A stretch of DNA of 27,487 bases from Bacteroidota bacterium (GTDB taxonomy: Bacteria; Bacteroidota; Bacteroidia; B-17B0; Aurantibacillaceae). The notes beneath the pieces were generated by a model that was not told the origin of the DNA, made no database searches, and was given only the letters and a program-made list of their open reading frames with translations. The DNA is taken from contig JANYGR010000488.1 of NCBI GenBank assembly GCA_025359355.1, positions 1 through 27,487 of the forward strand. Direction: 5' to 3'. Shown piece by piece: positions 8,833 to 17,047 of this stretch; position 1 is the stretch's first letter; each line of letters starts with the position of its first letter. The translations under genes were made by a program, and so were the position numbers.

Positions 8833-10014
8833 ATGACAAAGCCTTATATATCAGAACCGCCCAAAACAATTAGTGATTTTGCTAAAGAATTTGATTTCGA
8901 AAATTTACGTACTTACTATGATTCGGAAACTGGAGAAGTTATGCAGCGCATTGCCCACCATCCGTCTTACATCAAAGCAATGGCTTATTTTTGGCCAGAA
9001 GTTACCGAGCAACAAGCAATTAATAAAGCGCTTAGTATTAAATCGGCGTATGAATTTCAAAAGGAATATATGGACCAAGCTATTTGGTCTATTATTCATA
9101 AAAGCTCTACGGGGCTTACGTATAGCGGTATAGAGCATTTAGATAAAAACAAAGCTTATTTATTTGTAGCTAATCACCGCGACGTATTATTAGATAGCGC
9201 TATACTTCAAGTGATATTAGTGAAAGAAGGTTTTTATACTTCTGAAATCACCTTCGGTTCTAACTTAATGGACGAAGGTTTTATTGAGGACTTTGTAAGT
9301 ATGAATCGTATGTTTACAATACAACGCGAAGGTACAGCCAAAGAGCTTTATGCGTTTTCTCGCCAATTGAGCGCTTATATTCGACATACCATTATTGATA
9401 AAAATGTAAGTGTGTGGATAGCTCAACGTAATGGACGAACTAAAGATGGTAACGATAGCACGCAAACAGGTTTATTAAAAATGTTGAACCTGAGTGGAGG
9501 TAAAGATTTTGAAAAAAGTTTTTCCGAATTAAACATTGTTCCTCTCACGATCAGTTTCGAATACGAACCTTGTGATGTATTAAAAACTCAAGAATTATAT
9601 TTTTCATCTCTTACTGAAAAATATGTAAAAGCACCTGGCGAAGATTTAATTTCGGTGTTTACTGGTGTAAAACAACCTAAAGGAAAAATACATGTAGCCT
9701 TTGGAAAGCCTATAGATAAAGAACTTTCAACCATTAGTCCTGAGTTAAACGAAAATGAAAAGATAAAAGTATTAACGTCTATTATTGATAAAGAGATTCA
9801 TCAAAATTACCAATTGAATGCCGTTAACTTTATAGCTTACGATTTACTAAAGCAAACAACCCGCTTTGAGGATAAATATTCTGCTACTGAAAAAGCGGAA
9901 TTTATAACCTACGTTAACACACAGTTGGCTAAAATAAATGGCAAATACGATGTGCTAAAAGATTTGTTTTTAAAACTCTATGCTAATCCTGTAATTAATA
10001 AGTTGGGGTTATAA
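8833..10014 (+). CDS. Glycerol-phosphate-type acyltransferase (PlsB/PlsC superfamily)
   Basis: 393 aa. Predicted membrane-associated enzyme transferring a fatty acyl group to glycerol phosphate, lysophosphatidate or a related acceptor. Motif I is NHRDVLLDS (N114, H115), block II is FTIQREG with neighbouring residues, and block III is QRNGRTKDGND (~198-208). The spacing between His and the second Asp is HX5D, not the HX4D of classic PlsC/PlsB; only the first Asp of HRD or a shifted loop could replace it. As far as I recall, a Bacteroidota branch shares NHRDxxLDSA, so this is probably a family trait and not a defect. Extra N-terminal (~1-85) and C-terminal (~310-393) helical regions lie outside the catalytic core. 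It is the last gene of the ligase/WG/acyltransferase operon. Confidence 0.8.
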   Translation: MTKPYISEPPKTISDFAKEFDFENLRTYYDSETGEVMQRIAHHPSYIKAMAYFWPEVTEQQAINKALSIKSAYEFQKEYMDQAIWSIIHKSSTGLTYSGIEHLDKNKAYLFVANHRDVLLDSAILQVILVKEGFYTSEITFGSNLMDEGFIEDFVSMNRMFTIQREGTAKELYAFSRQLSAYIRHTIIDKNVSVWIAQRNGRTKDGNDSTQTGLLKMLNLSGGKDFEKSFSELNIVPLTISFEYEPCDVLKTQELYFSSLTEKYVKAPGEDLISVFTGVKQPKGKIHVAFGKPIDKELSTISPELNENEKIKVLTSIIDKEIHQNYQLNAVNFIAYDLLKQTTRFEDKYSATEKAEFITYVNTQLAKINGKYDVLKDLFLKLYANPVINKLGL

Positions 10015-10397
10015 TAGGAGTAATACTTTTGCAATTGCTTTGATGTCTGCAAGGCTGAAGCGCTTGGTTACCGCTAACGTTTTCGCGGTTTGCTTCGGCC
10101 GTATTGGATCACGCAATTGCGTGACTACCGAAATGCTTAAATAAAGATACAAATGTTGCTATGCAATTGCAAAGAAAAAATTATCACGCTTTTGTAAATG
10201 CTTTGATAGTCTGTTGCACTCTTTCGGCGTGATCTGCAAGGCTAAAGCGAACGCGTGTTAATGCGTTAAGCGCCATTTAGTTTAAACACAGCTCTTTTCT
10301 TGCTATCAATAGCTCTGTTTGTCTTCGAAGTCGAATTTCTTGTTATGGATTTCTAGTATAGTGTCTATTCAGTTAGTCGAAACATTAAACTCGGAAC
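10015..10397. repeat. Non-coding convergent spacer with palindromes and duplicated segments
   Basis: No gene is supported in this 383-bp stretch between two convergent stop codons. It holds: (a) a duplicated 16-bp segment, CTGCAAGGCTGAAGCG at 10047-10062 and CTGCAAGGCTAAAGCG at 10234-10249 (15/16); (b) a second duplicated segment of about 23 bp, at 10027-10049 and 10190-10213, sharing TGCTTTGAT and GTCTG; (c) a stem of GGCTGAAGC (10053-10061) with GCTTCGGCC (10092-10100), enclosing ACCGC (10070-10074) and GCGGT (10085-10089); (d) the 16-bp perfect palindrome TCACGCAATTGCGTGA (10109-10124); (e) ATCACGC (10183-10189) with GCGTGAT (10227-10233). The part near 10050-10130 looks more GC-rich than its surroundings. 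Probably a composite of REP-like elements that also separates the two transcripts. Confidence 0.65.
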
Positions 10398-13300
10398 TTA
10401 ATACGTCACAATCTTTTTGATGAACTCCTGTTTACCATCCGTCACCTTCACCCAATATACACCTTTACTATAATCGCTTAAATCTATTTCTTTGCTCGGT
10501 ATCGCACGGGATAGAGAAGTATGATCTGTATACATAATTTGTGATAAAGCATTTACAATAGTAATTGTATAATTGGATGGCTCAGATACTTGTATGGCAA
10601 TGGTAAACTTACCTTCCGTTGGATTTGGATAGACCGTCAGCACATTATCCGCATCCACTTCTTTGATAGCCGTGGCAGTTGCCGAAGAAAGGTTGATGTT
10701 ATCAATATAAATACTTTGTCCGTAATGACTTCTGTTTTGAAATGCGAAAAACACATTGGCTTGTCCTACAAAACCAGATACATTAATAGTTTCCGTTCGC
10801 CATTCACTGGCATTAGCAGGCGAAAAATAACCGCCATTTGTTCCAGATACCGTAGCCAACGTGCTACCACCTTTGGTATAAATAGGGTTAAACGTAACGC
10901 CACAATCAGTAGAAGCCAACACCACCAAAGTATCACTATAAGACGTATCGTACACCTGATATGCCACATCAAATACCAATGCAGGATTTGTAGCCGACGA
11001 AAAATCATATTTCGGTGTTCTGATCTCATCCCTCGAACCAATAACGCTGTTGTTATAATTATCAAACTGTATACAAGATGTAGAACTTTGCGAACCAATG
11101 GTATTATTTCTGAGCCAGGTAATGCCATCTGTATGGTCATCCACCAACTGCCAGTTAGTAGGAGGGAAGGTAGTTGCAGCGAAACCTTCAGATAATGGTA
11201 AGGCATTAACCGGTGACACCGTCACATAAAGCGTTTTGGTAGCCGTACTACTTCCAATACTATTAGTTGCCGTTAACGTCACAGCATAGGAACCAGGCGT
11301 AGTATACGTAACAGCAGGCGTTTGAGAAGTAGACGTAGCAGGAAAACCATTAGGAAAAGTCCAGCTCCAGGCAGTGGCAGAACCTAAGGTTTGTTCAGTA
11401 AATTGTATGGTTTGTCCAACACAAATAATTGTTTTATCCGCTGTAAAATCTATATAAGGCGCTACTTGTTTTACCATGGGACTTCGCCAAATACCTCGCC
11501 CGTAATAATACACGTCCAGTGCACTATTAGCAGAACTGTCATTATAAACCATTAAATTAGATATGTTGCAAATGCTTGGTAACCCTGTAGAATATGGTAC
11601 CCAATTCGTCATCGTTATATCTTTATAGTAAATACCAATGGCATTGCATACATACATGGCTTCGTTGGTAGAAAAATGATCGTGATAAATTTTAGATATA
11701 TTCACAACAGGAAGGTTAGCTGTAACGTTAGTCCATGTTGCACCCTTATTAACCGAGCGATACACTTTAGAGCCACAGCTTAAATACACCACATTCACAT
11801 TGTTTTTTATACCCGTCACGCTTGCTGCCAAATTAGTTGCTGCCGGTGTGGTGTAGCTTGTAAATGTTGGTGATACTGACAGTGCATTATCGCTTCTATA
11901 AATTTTATTATTAACGGCAACCGTATACAACACATTTGTATCAGCCAAAGAAGAGTGCATACTTTTTACTGTGGAACTAAAGGTGCTTATAGCAACCCAA
12001 GTAGGAGAGGCGGTATGTATATCTTTACTTCTATATACATTATTAGTTGCGCCAAACATTAAGTTGTTTTTGCGACGGTTAAATTCCATCTCACCAATCT
12101 CCGTAATACTTCCCTGTGGTAACGGATAATTAAAGGTCACATCAGATCCATTAGCAATTACATCGCGTCGTTTACCCGTATTATAATAAACCGTGCGATC
12201 ATCTACATACGAAAAAGAAGGATGCCCGTCCCAATCACCACCCCTGTTGGTTTTCCATAACGAGTTAGAAAAATATTCTTCGCCATTATCTTGTAAGCCA
12301 CCATCCATCATATCCTTTCTAACATCACTCTGCGCTGCATTATAAAATTCAGCACAATAAAGCCCATCGCATCGTGGGTGCCAGTCTGCCGAAACACCAC
12401 CATTGGTATTGAGCCACACGCCACCGTCATTGGCATTAAATAACTGCGTTGGATTAGCAGGATTAAATGTAATATGATGCATATCCGTGTGAAGATCGAT
12501 AGCCCAATCCGTTAATTTTGTCCAGGTAACACCAGCATCAATGGATTTCCACACACAGTGAGAAGCCAAATAAACTATATTGGCATTGGTAGGATCGCAA
12601 GTCATACTGAAATTATAATCACCTTGCCCACCACCCGTAATATCATAACCCACTAAGCTTTGTGCAGGATTGTGATAAACCGTAGTAAACGAAAGCCCAC
12701 CATCAATGGATTTTAAAATAGTACCTTCATCAGTTACCATACCCACATATACAATCGATACATTAGCATTACTCACGGCAATGCGCATCCCATTACCACT
12801 GCCACCTCCCGGTATAACCACACCGTTAGTAATTTGAGTCCAAGTTGAACCAAAATCAATAGAGCGCCAAAACTGAGAAGACGTTACTGCATATAAAATA
12901 GTATTACTACCAGGTTGTTTTACCATATTTTTAAAATCACCCCCCGATTTCACTAAGCTCCAATTAGCCCCCGCATTAGTCGATTTATAAATACCAACCG
13001 ATGTAGCGGCAACAATATTATTAGAATTAGTGGGATCCATTAAGAGTTCAATCACTAATGCATTACCCATGCCCGTTGAAGTTTGTGCCCAAGTTGTGCC
13101 TCCGTTTGTGCTTTTCCAAACACCGAAGCCACCGCTGTAATAATTGGCATCCCCTGTTCCTACGTAAATTATATTTCCATTGGTATAATCAATGCATGAC
13201 GAAGCGCAGGCTGTTGGTGGTAATTGTGTATCGGTACCAGTAGGATGCCACGAAAGCCCATTATTATTGCTGACAAATAAGCCACCCACACAGGCAGCAT

Positions 13301-13472
13301 ACATGTTTTGTGCATTAGTAGGATCAAATTTAACTTGGCAAACCCTGCCTAAACCATTGATTTGTCCTGATATATTTGTGGGGAATGTCGTATTTACGGG
13401 TGCCCAATTAGCAGTTTGTGCTTTAACCACAAAGGGTAAAATAAGCAGGAGGTATAAAAAATGTTTATTCAT
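10398..13472 (-). CDS. T9SS-secreted protein with BNR/Asp-box propeller, PKD, jelly-roll and type A sorting domain
   Basis: 1024 aa from the ATG at 13472; the frame continues to 13526, but that extension has no signal peptide at its start and overlaps the upstream gene. The chosen start gives MNKHFLYLLLILPFVVKAQ, a clear signal peptide. Residues ~20-660 carry at least seven Asp-box-like motifs (STNGGTTW, STNAGANW, SIDFGSTW, SIDGGLSF, SIDAGVTW, SVNKGATW and others), as in sialidase/VPS10-like propellers; no sialidase active site was recognised. Residues ~672-752 are a PKD domain (WSWTFPNG, TYTTPGSYAVTLTATN). Residues ~759-927 resemble a MAM-like jelly roll (choice-of-anchor J). Residues ~944-1024 are a T9SS type A sorting domain (VYPNPTEGKF ... 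KGVYWVKV). It is therefore exported and surface-anchored or released. It lies 29 bp downstream of the 144-aa gene. Confidence 0.9.
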   Translation of the reverse strand: MNKHFLYLLLILPFVVKAQTANWAPVNTTFPTNISGQINGLGRVCQVKFDPTNAQNMYAACVGGLFVSNNNGLSWHPTGTDTQLPPTACASSCIDYTNGNIIYVGTGDANYYSGGFGVWKSTNGGTTWAQTSTGMGNALVIELLMDPTNSNNIVAATSVGIYKSTNAGANWSLVKSGGDFKNMVKQPGSNTILYAVTSSQFWRSIDFGSTWTQITNGVVIPGGGSGNGMRIAVSNANVSIVYVGMVTDEGTILKSIDGGLSFTTVYHNPAQSLVGYDITGGGQGDYNFSMTCDPTNANIVYLASHCVWKSIDAGVTWTKLTDWAIDLHTDMHHITFNPANPTQLFNANDGGVWLNTNGGVSADWHPRCDGLYCAEFYNAAQSDVRKDMMDGGLQDNGEEYFSNSLWKTNRGGDWDGHPSFSYVDDRTVYYNTGKRRDVIANGSDVTFNYPLPQGSITEIGEMEFNRRKNNLMFGATNNVYRSKDIHTASPTWVAISTFSSTVKSMHSSLADTNVLYTVAVNNKIYRSDNALSVSPTFTSYTTPAATNLAASVTGIKNNVNVVYLSCGSKVYRSVNKGATWTNVTANLPVVNISKIYHDHFSTNEAMYVCNAIGIYYKDITMTNWVPYSTGLPSICNISNLMVYNDSSANSALDVYYYGRGIWRSPMVKQVAPYIDFTADKTIICVGQTIQFTEQTLGSATAWSWTFPNGFPATSTSQTPAVTYTTPGSYAVTLTATNSIGSSTATKTLYVTVSPVNALPLSEGFAATTFPPTNWQLVDDHTDGITWLRNNTIGSQSSTSCIQFDNYNNSVIGSRDEIRTPKYDFSSATNPALVFDVAYQVYDTSYSDTLVVLASTDCGVTFNPIYTKGGSTLATVSGTNGGYFSPANASEWRTETINVSGFVGQANVFFAFQNRSHYGQSIYIDNINLSSATATAIKEVDADNVLTVYPNPTEGKFTIAIQVSEPSNYTITIVNALSQIMYTDHTSLSRAIPSKEIDLSDYSKGVYWVKVTDGKQEFIKKIVTY

Positions 13473-13501
13473 AGTTATTGAGATTAAATAGATGTATAAT
13501 A

Positions 13502-13936
13502 TTATTTTTGACGTGAGTCTTGCCATAATTTTAGTTTTTCATCCTGCGTGAGGATGTGTCCGTCTTCCTGAACATAAGGTAATACTAGTCTTTCCCAATG
13601 CTTGAATTTTTTATAATCAAATGCGTAGCGTTGACTTTCCTCTTCTTGTTTTTCTTTTTTTGATTTGAATAGTTCTTTTAAAAACGAATGTCGTTTTTCG
13701 CCGCTCCCATGCTGTTCGCCCATAATTTCATCTTCTTCGGAGGGAAGAGGTTTGTTTTTCCAAAACAGATCAAAGGCTTTTTTTGCTTCAAAGTAATTAG
13801 CCGATGGATCGTTCATCATTTGTATCCATAAGGGTTTACGTTCGTATTCCTTGTTACTATGATTTTGTGATTTCCCCTGCTTTGTAATCAAACACATGCA
13901 TATAAGGATGAGTGTTATACTTAGTTTTGTTTTCAT
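13502..13936 (-). CDS. Small exported protein, unknown function, partner of the T9SS cargo
   Basis: 144 aa. Signal peptide: MKTKLSITLILICMCLITKQGKSQ, with a probable cut near residue 24. The mature part is charged and helical, with NYFEAKKAFDLFWKNKPLP, a glutamate-rich loop, KELFKSKKEKQEEES and KKFKHWERLVLPYVQEDG, ending LTQDEKLKLWQDSRQK. No cysteine remains after the signal peptide and no lipobox is visible. I do not recognise a named domain; I have a general impression that similar small proteins with FEAxxAFxLFWK and FKHWxxxxxPYV accompany large T9SS cargo genes in other Bacteroidota, but could not check. It ends 29 bp before the cargo start on the same strand, so the two are probably co-transcribed. 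A role as chaperone, partner or processing factor is inference only. Confidence 0.7.
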   Translation of the reverse strand: MKTKLSITLILICMCLITKQGKSQNHSNKEYERKPLWIQMMNDPSANYFEAKKAFDLFWKNKPLPSEEDEIMGEQHGSGEKRHSFLKELFKSKKEKQEEESQRYAFDYKKFKHWERLVLPYVQEDGHILTQDEKLKLWQDSRQK

Positions 13937-14289
13937 GTAAGTAGTTTTTGAAGTAAAAAACGTTTAGTCTGCTATTAGTAATCCACCACAAACTAGACCT
14001 AATATTTTGAAATTAAAAATAAATGATGACTGATTATTGGAATTCTATTATAATAGATCTCTTGCATAATTGTTATATAGAAAGCTGACAACACGGGTAA
14101 TTAAGATTAATCAGCGTTATTCGTGTTCTATGTATTACGTGTTTTTGATTTATGAAAGAGTTCTAATGTAGTTCACGCGACCGCTTATTAGGTTGAAACA
14201 GGTATTATAATTTAATGCAAAAAAAGCTATTCATACACTCGTTTTTTTTACTATATTTGCCCGAATTTTAACACCGAAAATTCAACCAA
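13937..14289 (+). promoter_or_regulatory. Divergent non-coding region with guaB promoter
   Basis: This 353-bp gap separates the 144-aa gene (minus) from guaB (plus). A perfect -7 element, TATATTTG, lies at 14252-14259, 30 bp before the guaB ATG; no TTG was found at the expected -33 distance. Other contents: a 14-bp perfect palindrome TCTATTATAATAGA at 14044-14057, and a segment at 14091-14150 that resembles a degenerate dispersed repeat, with ACACG (14091-14095) inverted against CGTGT (14122-14126, and again 14138-14142). No open frame of interest and no guanine or purine riboswitch was recognised. Confidence 0.6.
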
Positions 14290-15765
14290 ATGGCTTCATC
14301 ATTTTTAGAGAACAAATTTGTTCCAGAAGGATTAACTTACGACGACGTTTTATTAGTACCCGCTTACTCCGAAGTCTTACCTCGCGAGGTAAATATTGCC
14401 AGTAGCTTTACTAAAAATATCAAAATAAATTCACCCATCGTTTCTGCAGCAATGGATACCGTTACCGAATATCAAATGGCTATTACCATGGCTCAAGAGG
14501 GCGGTATTGGTGTGCTACACAAAAACATGACCATTGAAGAGCAAGCTCGTCACGTACGTAAAGTAAAGCGTAGCGAAAGCGGAATGATCGTTGATCCTTT
14601 AACGGTGCTTCAAACAGCTACTATTAGCGATGTGTTGGATATTATGGCGGAACATAAAATTGGTGGTGTGCCAGTGGTTGATGCCAATAAAACCTTTGTA
14701 GGCATTGTTACTAATAGAGATTTACGTTTCGAAAAGAATTTAAAGAAATTAATTAAAGAAGTAATGACTCCTGCAAATAAGTCAATAACGGCTTCCCAAG
14801 GCGTTACGCTTAAACAAGCAGAAGATATTTTACAAGATCATAAAATTGAAAAATTACCCATTTTAGATAAAAACAAAAAACTAATAGGATTAATTACCTA
14901 CAAGGATATTATCAAAATTAAAGTACGTCCGAATGCCGCTAAAGATGAGTTAGGCAGATTAAGAGTAGCTGCAGCCGTTGGTGTGACACATGATACCATG
15001 TTGCGTGTAGATGCTTTAGTAGCAGCTGGTGTAGATGCTATTATTATTGATACAGCCCACGGACACTCTAAAGGTGTAATCAATATGTTGAAAGAGGTTA
15101 AAAAGAAATACAAAAAATTAGATGTGATTGTAGGTAACATTGCCACAGGTGATGCGGCTTTAGCTTTAATGAAGGCAGGAGCAGATGGTGTTAAAGTAGG
15201 TATTGGTCCCGGTTCTATTTGTACAACCCGAATTATTGCTGGTGTCGGTGTCCCTCAGTTATCAGCTATTATGAGTGTTGCCGAAGCATTAAAAGGGCGT
15301 TTGCCAATTATTGCTGATGGTGGTATTCGTTTCACAGGTGATATTGTAAAGGCCATTGCCGCAGGTGCTAGCACGGTGATGATGGGTGGTATGTTTGCAG
15401 GTGTAGAAGAAAGTCCGGGAGAAACAATTATTTTTGAAGGAAGACAGTTTAAAGCATACCGCGGTATGGGTTCTTTAGAGGCTATGCAAAAAGGATCAAA
15501 AGATCGTTATTTTCAAGATGCTGAAGACGATATAAAAAAATTAGTACCCGAAGGTATTAGCGGACGTGTACCTTTTAAAGGACATTTAGCAGATGTAATG
15601 TATCAATTAATTGGCGGACTAAGAGCGGGTATGGGCTATTGCGGTTCTAAAAACATTAAAGATTTGCAACAAGCGAAGTTTACAAAAATAACCACAGCCG
15701 GAATTAAAGAAAGTCATCCGCATGATGTTGTTATTACTAGAGAATCACCGAATTATACACGCTAA
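14290..15765 (+). CDS. guaB: Inosine-5'-monophosphate dehydrogenase
   Basis: 491 aa, the usual bacterial length. Oxidises IMP to XMP with NAD+, the committed step of guanine nucleotide synthesis, in the cytosol. The N-terminus GLTYDDVLLVPAYSEVLP is the family start. Two CBS domains interrupt the barrel at ~95-215 (VPVVDANKTFVGIVTNRDL; LPILDKNKKLIGLITYKDI). The catalytic loop GPGSICTTRIIAGVGVPQ places the active cysteine at about residue 311; GGIR and GGMFAG phosphate-binding stretches follow, and the flap carries GSKDRYFQ. All key residues look intact. A TATATTTG promoter element lies 30 bp upstream. def follows after 91 bp. Confidence 0.97.
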   Translation: MASSFLENKFVPEGLTYDDVLLVPAYSEVLPREVNIASSFTKNIKINSPIVSAAMDTVTEYQMAITMAQEGGIGVLHKNMTIEEQARHVRKVKRSESGMIVDPLTVLQTATISDVLDIMAEHKIGGVPVVDANKTFVGIVTNRDLRFEKNLKKLIKEVMTPANKSITASQGVTLKQAEDILQDHKIEKLPILDKNKKLIGLITYKDIIKIKVRPNAAKDELGRLRVAAAVGVTHDTMLRVDALVAAGVDAIIIDTAHGHSKGVINMLKEVKKKYKKLDVIVGNIATGDAALALMKAGADGVKVGIGPGSICTTRIIAGVGVPQLSAIMSVAEALKGRLPIIADGGIRFTGDIVKAIAAGASTVMMGGMFAGVEESPGETIIFEGRQFKAYRGMGSLEAMQKGSKDRYFQDAEDDIKKLVPEGISGRVPFKGHLADVMYQLIGGLRAGMGYCGSKNIKDLQQAKFTKITTAGIKESHPHDVVITRESPNYTR

Positions 15766-15783
15766 AGCGAATGATACATTATA

Positions 15784-15848
15784 AATTTTGAATGTTAAAT
15801 TAATGACTATTTCAAAAATTCAACATTTAAAATTCAACATTTAAAATT
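15784..15848. repeat. Tandem 14-bp repeats with an inverted copy, upstream of def
   Basis: Two perfect head-to-tail copies of ATTCAACATTTAAA occupy 15818-15831 and 15832-15845, followed by a partial third (ATT). An 18-bp segment at 15784-15801 is nearly their reverse complement: it pairs with 15817-15834 at 16 of 18 positions, plus one G-T wobble. An AT-rich stem-loop is possible just ahead of the def start. Strings of ATTCAACATT and AATGTTGAAT are common in intergenic DNA of Bacteroidota, from general knowledge. Confidence 0.7.
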
Positions 15849-15856
15849 ATTAAAAT

Positions 15857-16456
15857 ATGATATTACCAATAGTTGTTTACGGCGACCCCGTTTTAAGAAA
15901 AAAGTGTGTGGATATAGAAAAAACGCACCCAAACTTAGAACAAATAATTAAAGATATGTACGAAACAATGTACGATGCCAACGGTGTTGGTATTGCTGCA
16001 CCACAAGTAGGAAAGCCCATTCGTTTGTTTTTAGTGGATGCTTCTCCCTTTGCAGAAGTGGATGAAGACGAAGAGCCGGAATACAGTGAAGCTGAAATGA
16101 AAGAAATGAATGGATTTAAAAGAACATTCATTAATGCACGTATTATTGAGGAAGTAGGTGAAGAGTGGAAATTTAATGAAGGTTGTTTAAGTATTCCTAA
16201 AATCAGAGAAGATGTATTACGTAAGCCGGATGTTACCATTGAGTATTACGATGAGAAATTTAAAAAACATACCGAAACCTTTACAGGCGTTATCGCTCGT
16301 GTTATTCAGCACGAATACGATCATATAGAAGGGATTTTATTTACCGATAAAATAAACCCATTCAAACGTAAATTAATTGCCGGAAAATTAACGGACATAT
16401 CTAAAGGTAAATTCAAAGCAGATTATAAAACACGTGTATACCAACCAAAACGATAA
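15857..16456 (+). CDS. def: Peptide deformylase
   Basis: 199 aa. Metal-dependent hydrolase that removes the formyl group from the first methionine of new proteins. All three motifs are intact: GVGIAAPQVG (43-52), EGCLSIP with metal-ligand Cys110, and QHEYDH with ligands His152 and His156 and catalytic Glu153. An acidic insertion at ~62-85 (EVDEDEEPEYSEAEMKEM) between motifs I and II is usual for Bacteroidota enzymes and makes the protein longer than the E. coli one. It lies 91 bp after guaB, from which it is separated by short tandem repeats, and 21 bp before the next lipoprotein start, so def and the lipoprotein are probably co-transcribed. Confidence 0.96.
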   Translation: MILPIVVYGDPVLRKKCVDIEKTHPNLEQIIKDMYETMYDANGVGIAAPQVGKPIRLFLVDASPFAEVDEDEEPEYSEAEMKEMNGFKRTFINARIIEEVGEEWKFNEGCLSIPKIREDVLRKPDVTIEYYDEKFKKHTETFTGVIARVIQHEYDHIEGILFTDKINPFKRKLIAGKLTDISKGKFKADYKTRVYQPKR

Positions 16457-16477
16457 TCAATGATACAATCTAATTAT

Positions 16478-17047
16478 ATGAAAAAAGCAATCGCTTGTGT
16501 TTCAGTAGCATTAATCTTTGCCTCTTGCGGAGGACATGGAGATGAGCAAAAAACAGAAGAAGTAAAAACAGATACTGTTGTTGTAAATCACGGCAACTGC
16601 GCTACATTTTACCGTGATGCCAAATCTTTAGATAGTATCTTAATGAAAGAGACCTCTGTAAAAAAAGATTTAGCCGAACGTGCAATCAATGCATTTAATA
16701 CTTATGCATCTGAATGTATGAATGATAGTTTAGCGCCTATCTTCTTATTGAAGGCTGGTCAAGTAGCTCAATCCATTGCTAATTATAAGCAAGCAGAAGT
16801 TTTGTTAAGAAAGTGTACAACAGCTTTTCCTAATTTCAGAAACCGTGGAGCAGCCTTGTTTTTATTGGCGCAATTATTTGATGAATCAACGATGTTGAAT
16901 AATGAAGCAGAAGCGAAAACCATTTATGAAGATATCATCAAATCTTATCCAAACACAGCTTGGGCGCGTGATTCGAAGGCATCTATTGCTAATTTAGGTA
17001 AAACAGATGAGCAATTAATTCAGGAGTTTTTAAAGAAGAATAAATAA
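16478..17047 (+). CDS. TPR-like lipoprotein, function unknown
   Basis: 189 aa from the ATG at 16478. An earlier in-frame ATG at 16460 would add six polar residues before the signal peptide; the second start gives a normal lipoprotein signal (MKKAIACVSVALIFASC) with lipobox FASC and Cys17. After a charged linker, residues ~40-189 form helical pairs resembling tetratricopeptide repeats (AGQVAQSIANYKQAEVLLRK, GAALFLLAQLFDE, EAKTIYEDIIKSYPNTAWAR). The pattern is reminiscent of outer-membrane TPR lipoproteins such as BamD, but the protein is shorter and no specific family was recognised. It starts 21 bp after def. Confidence 0.7.
   Translation: MKKAIACVSVALIFASCGGHGDEQKTEEVKTDTVVVNHGNCATFYRDAKSLDSILMKETSVKKDLAERAINAFNTYASECMNDSLAPIFLLKAGQVAQSIANYKQAEVLLRKCTTAFPNFRNRGAALFLLAQLFDESTMLNNEAEAKTIYEDIIKSYPNTAWARDSKASIANLGKTDEQLIQEFLKKNK

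Noticed and set aside
10590..11195. 201-codon open frame on the plus strand
   Set aside because: It lies antisense inside the T9SS cargo gene, has a low-complexity, arginine/isoleucine-rich product with no motif and no signal; a shadow of the real gene.
13473..13526. N-terminal extension of the T9SS cargo frame to 13526
   Set aside because: It would overlap the upstream gene by 25 bp and place 18 extra residues before a perfect signal peptide beginning at 13472.
15818..15848. Tandem repeats considered as a CRISPR remnant
   Set aside because: The units are only 14 bp and directly adjacent, without spacers, and no cas gene is present.
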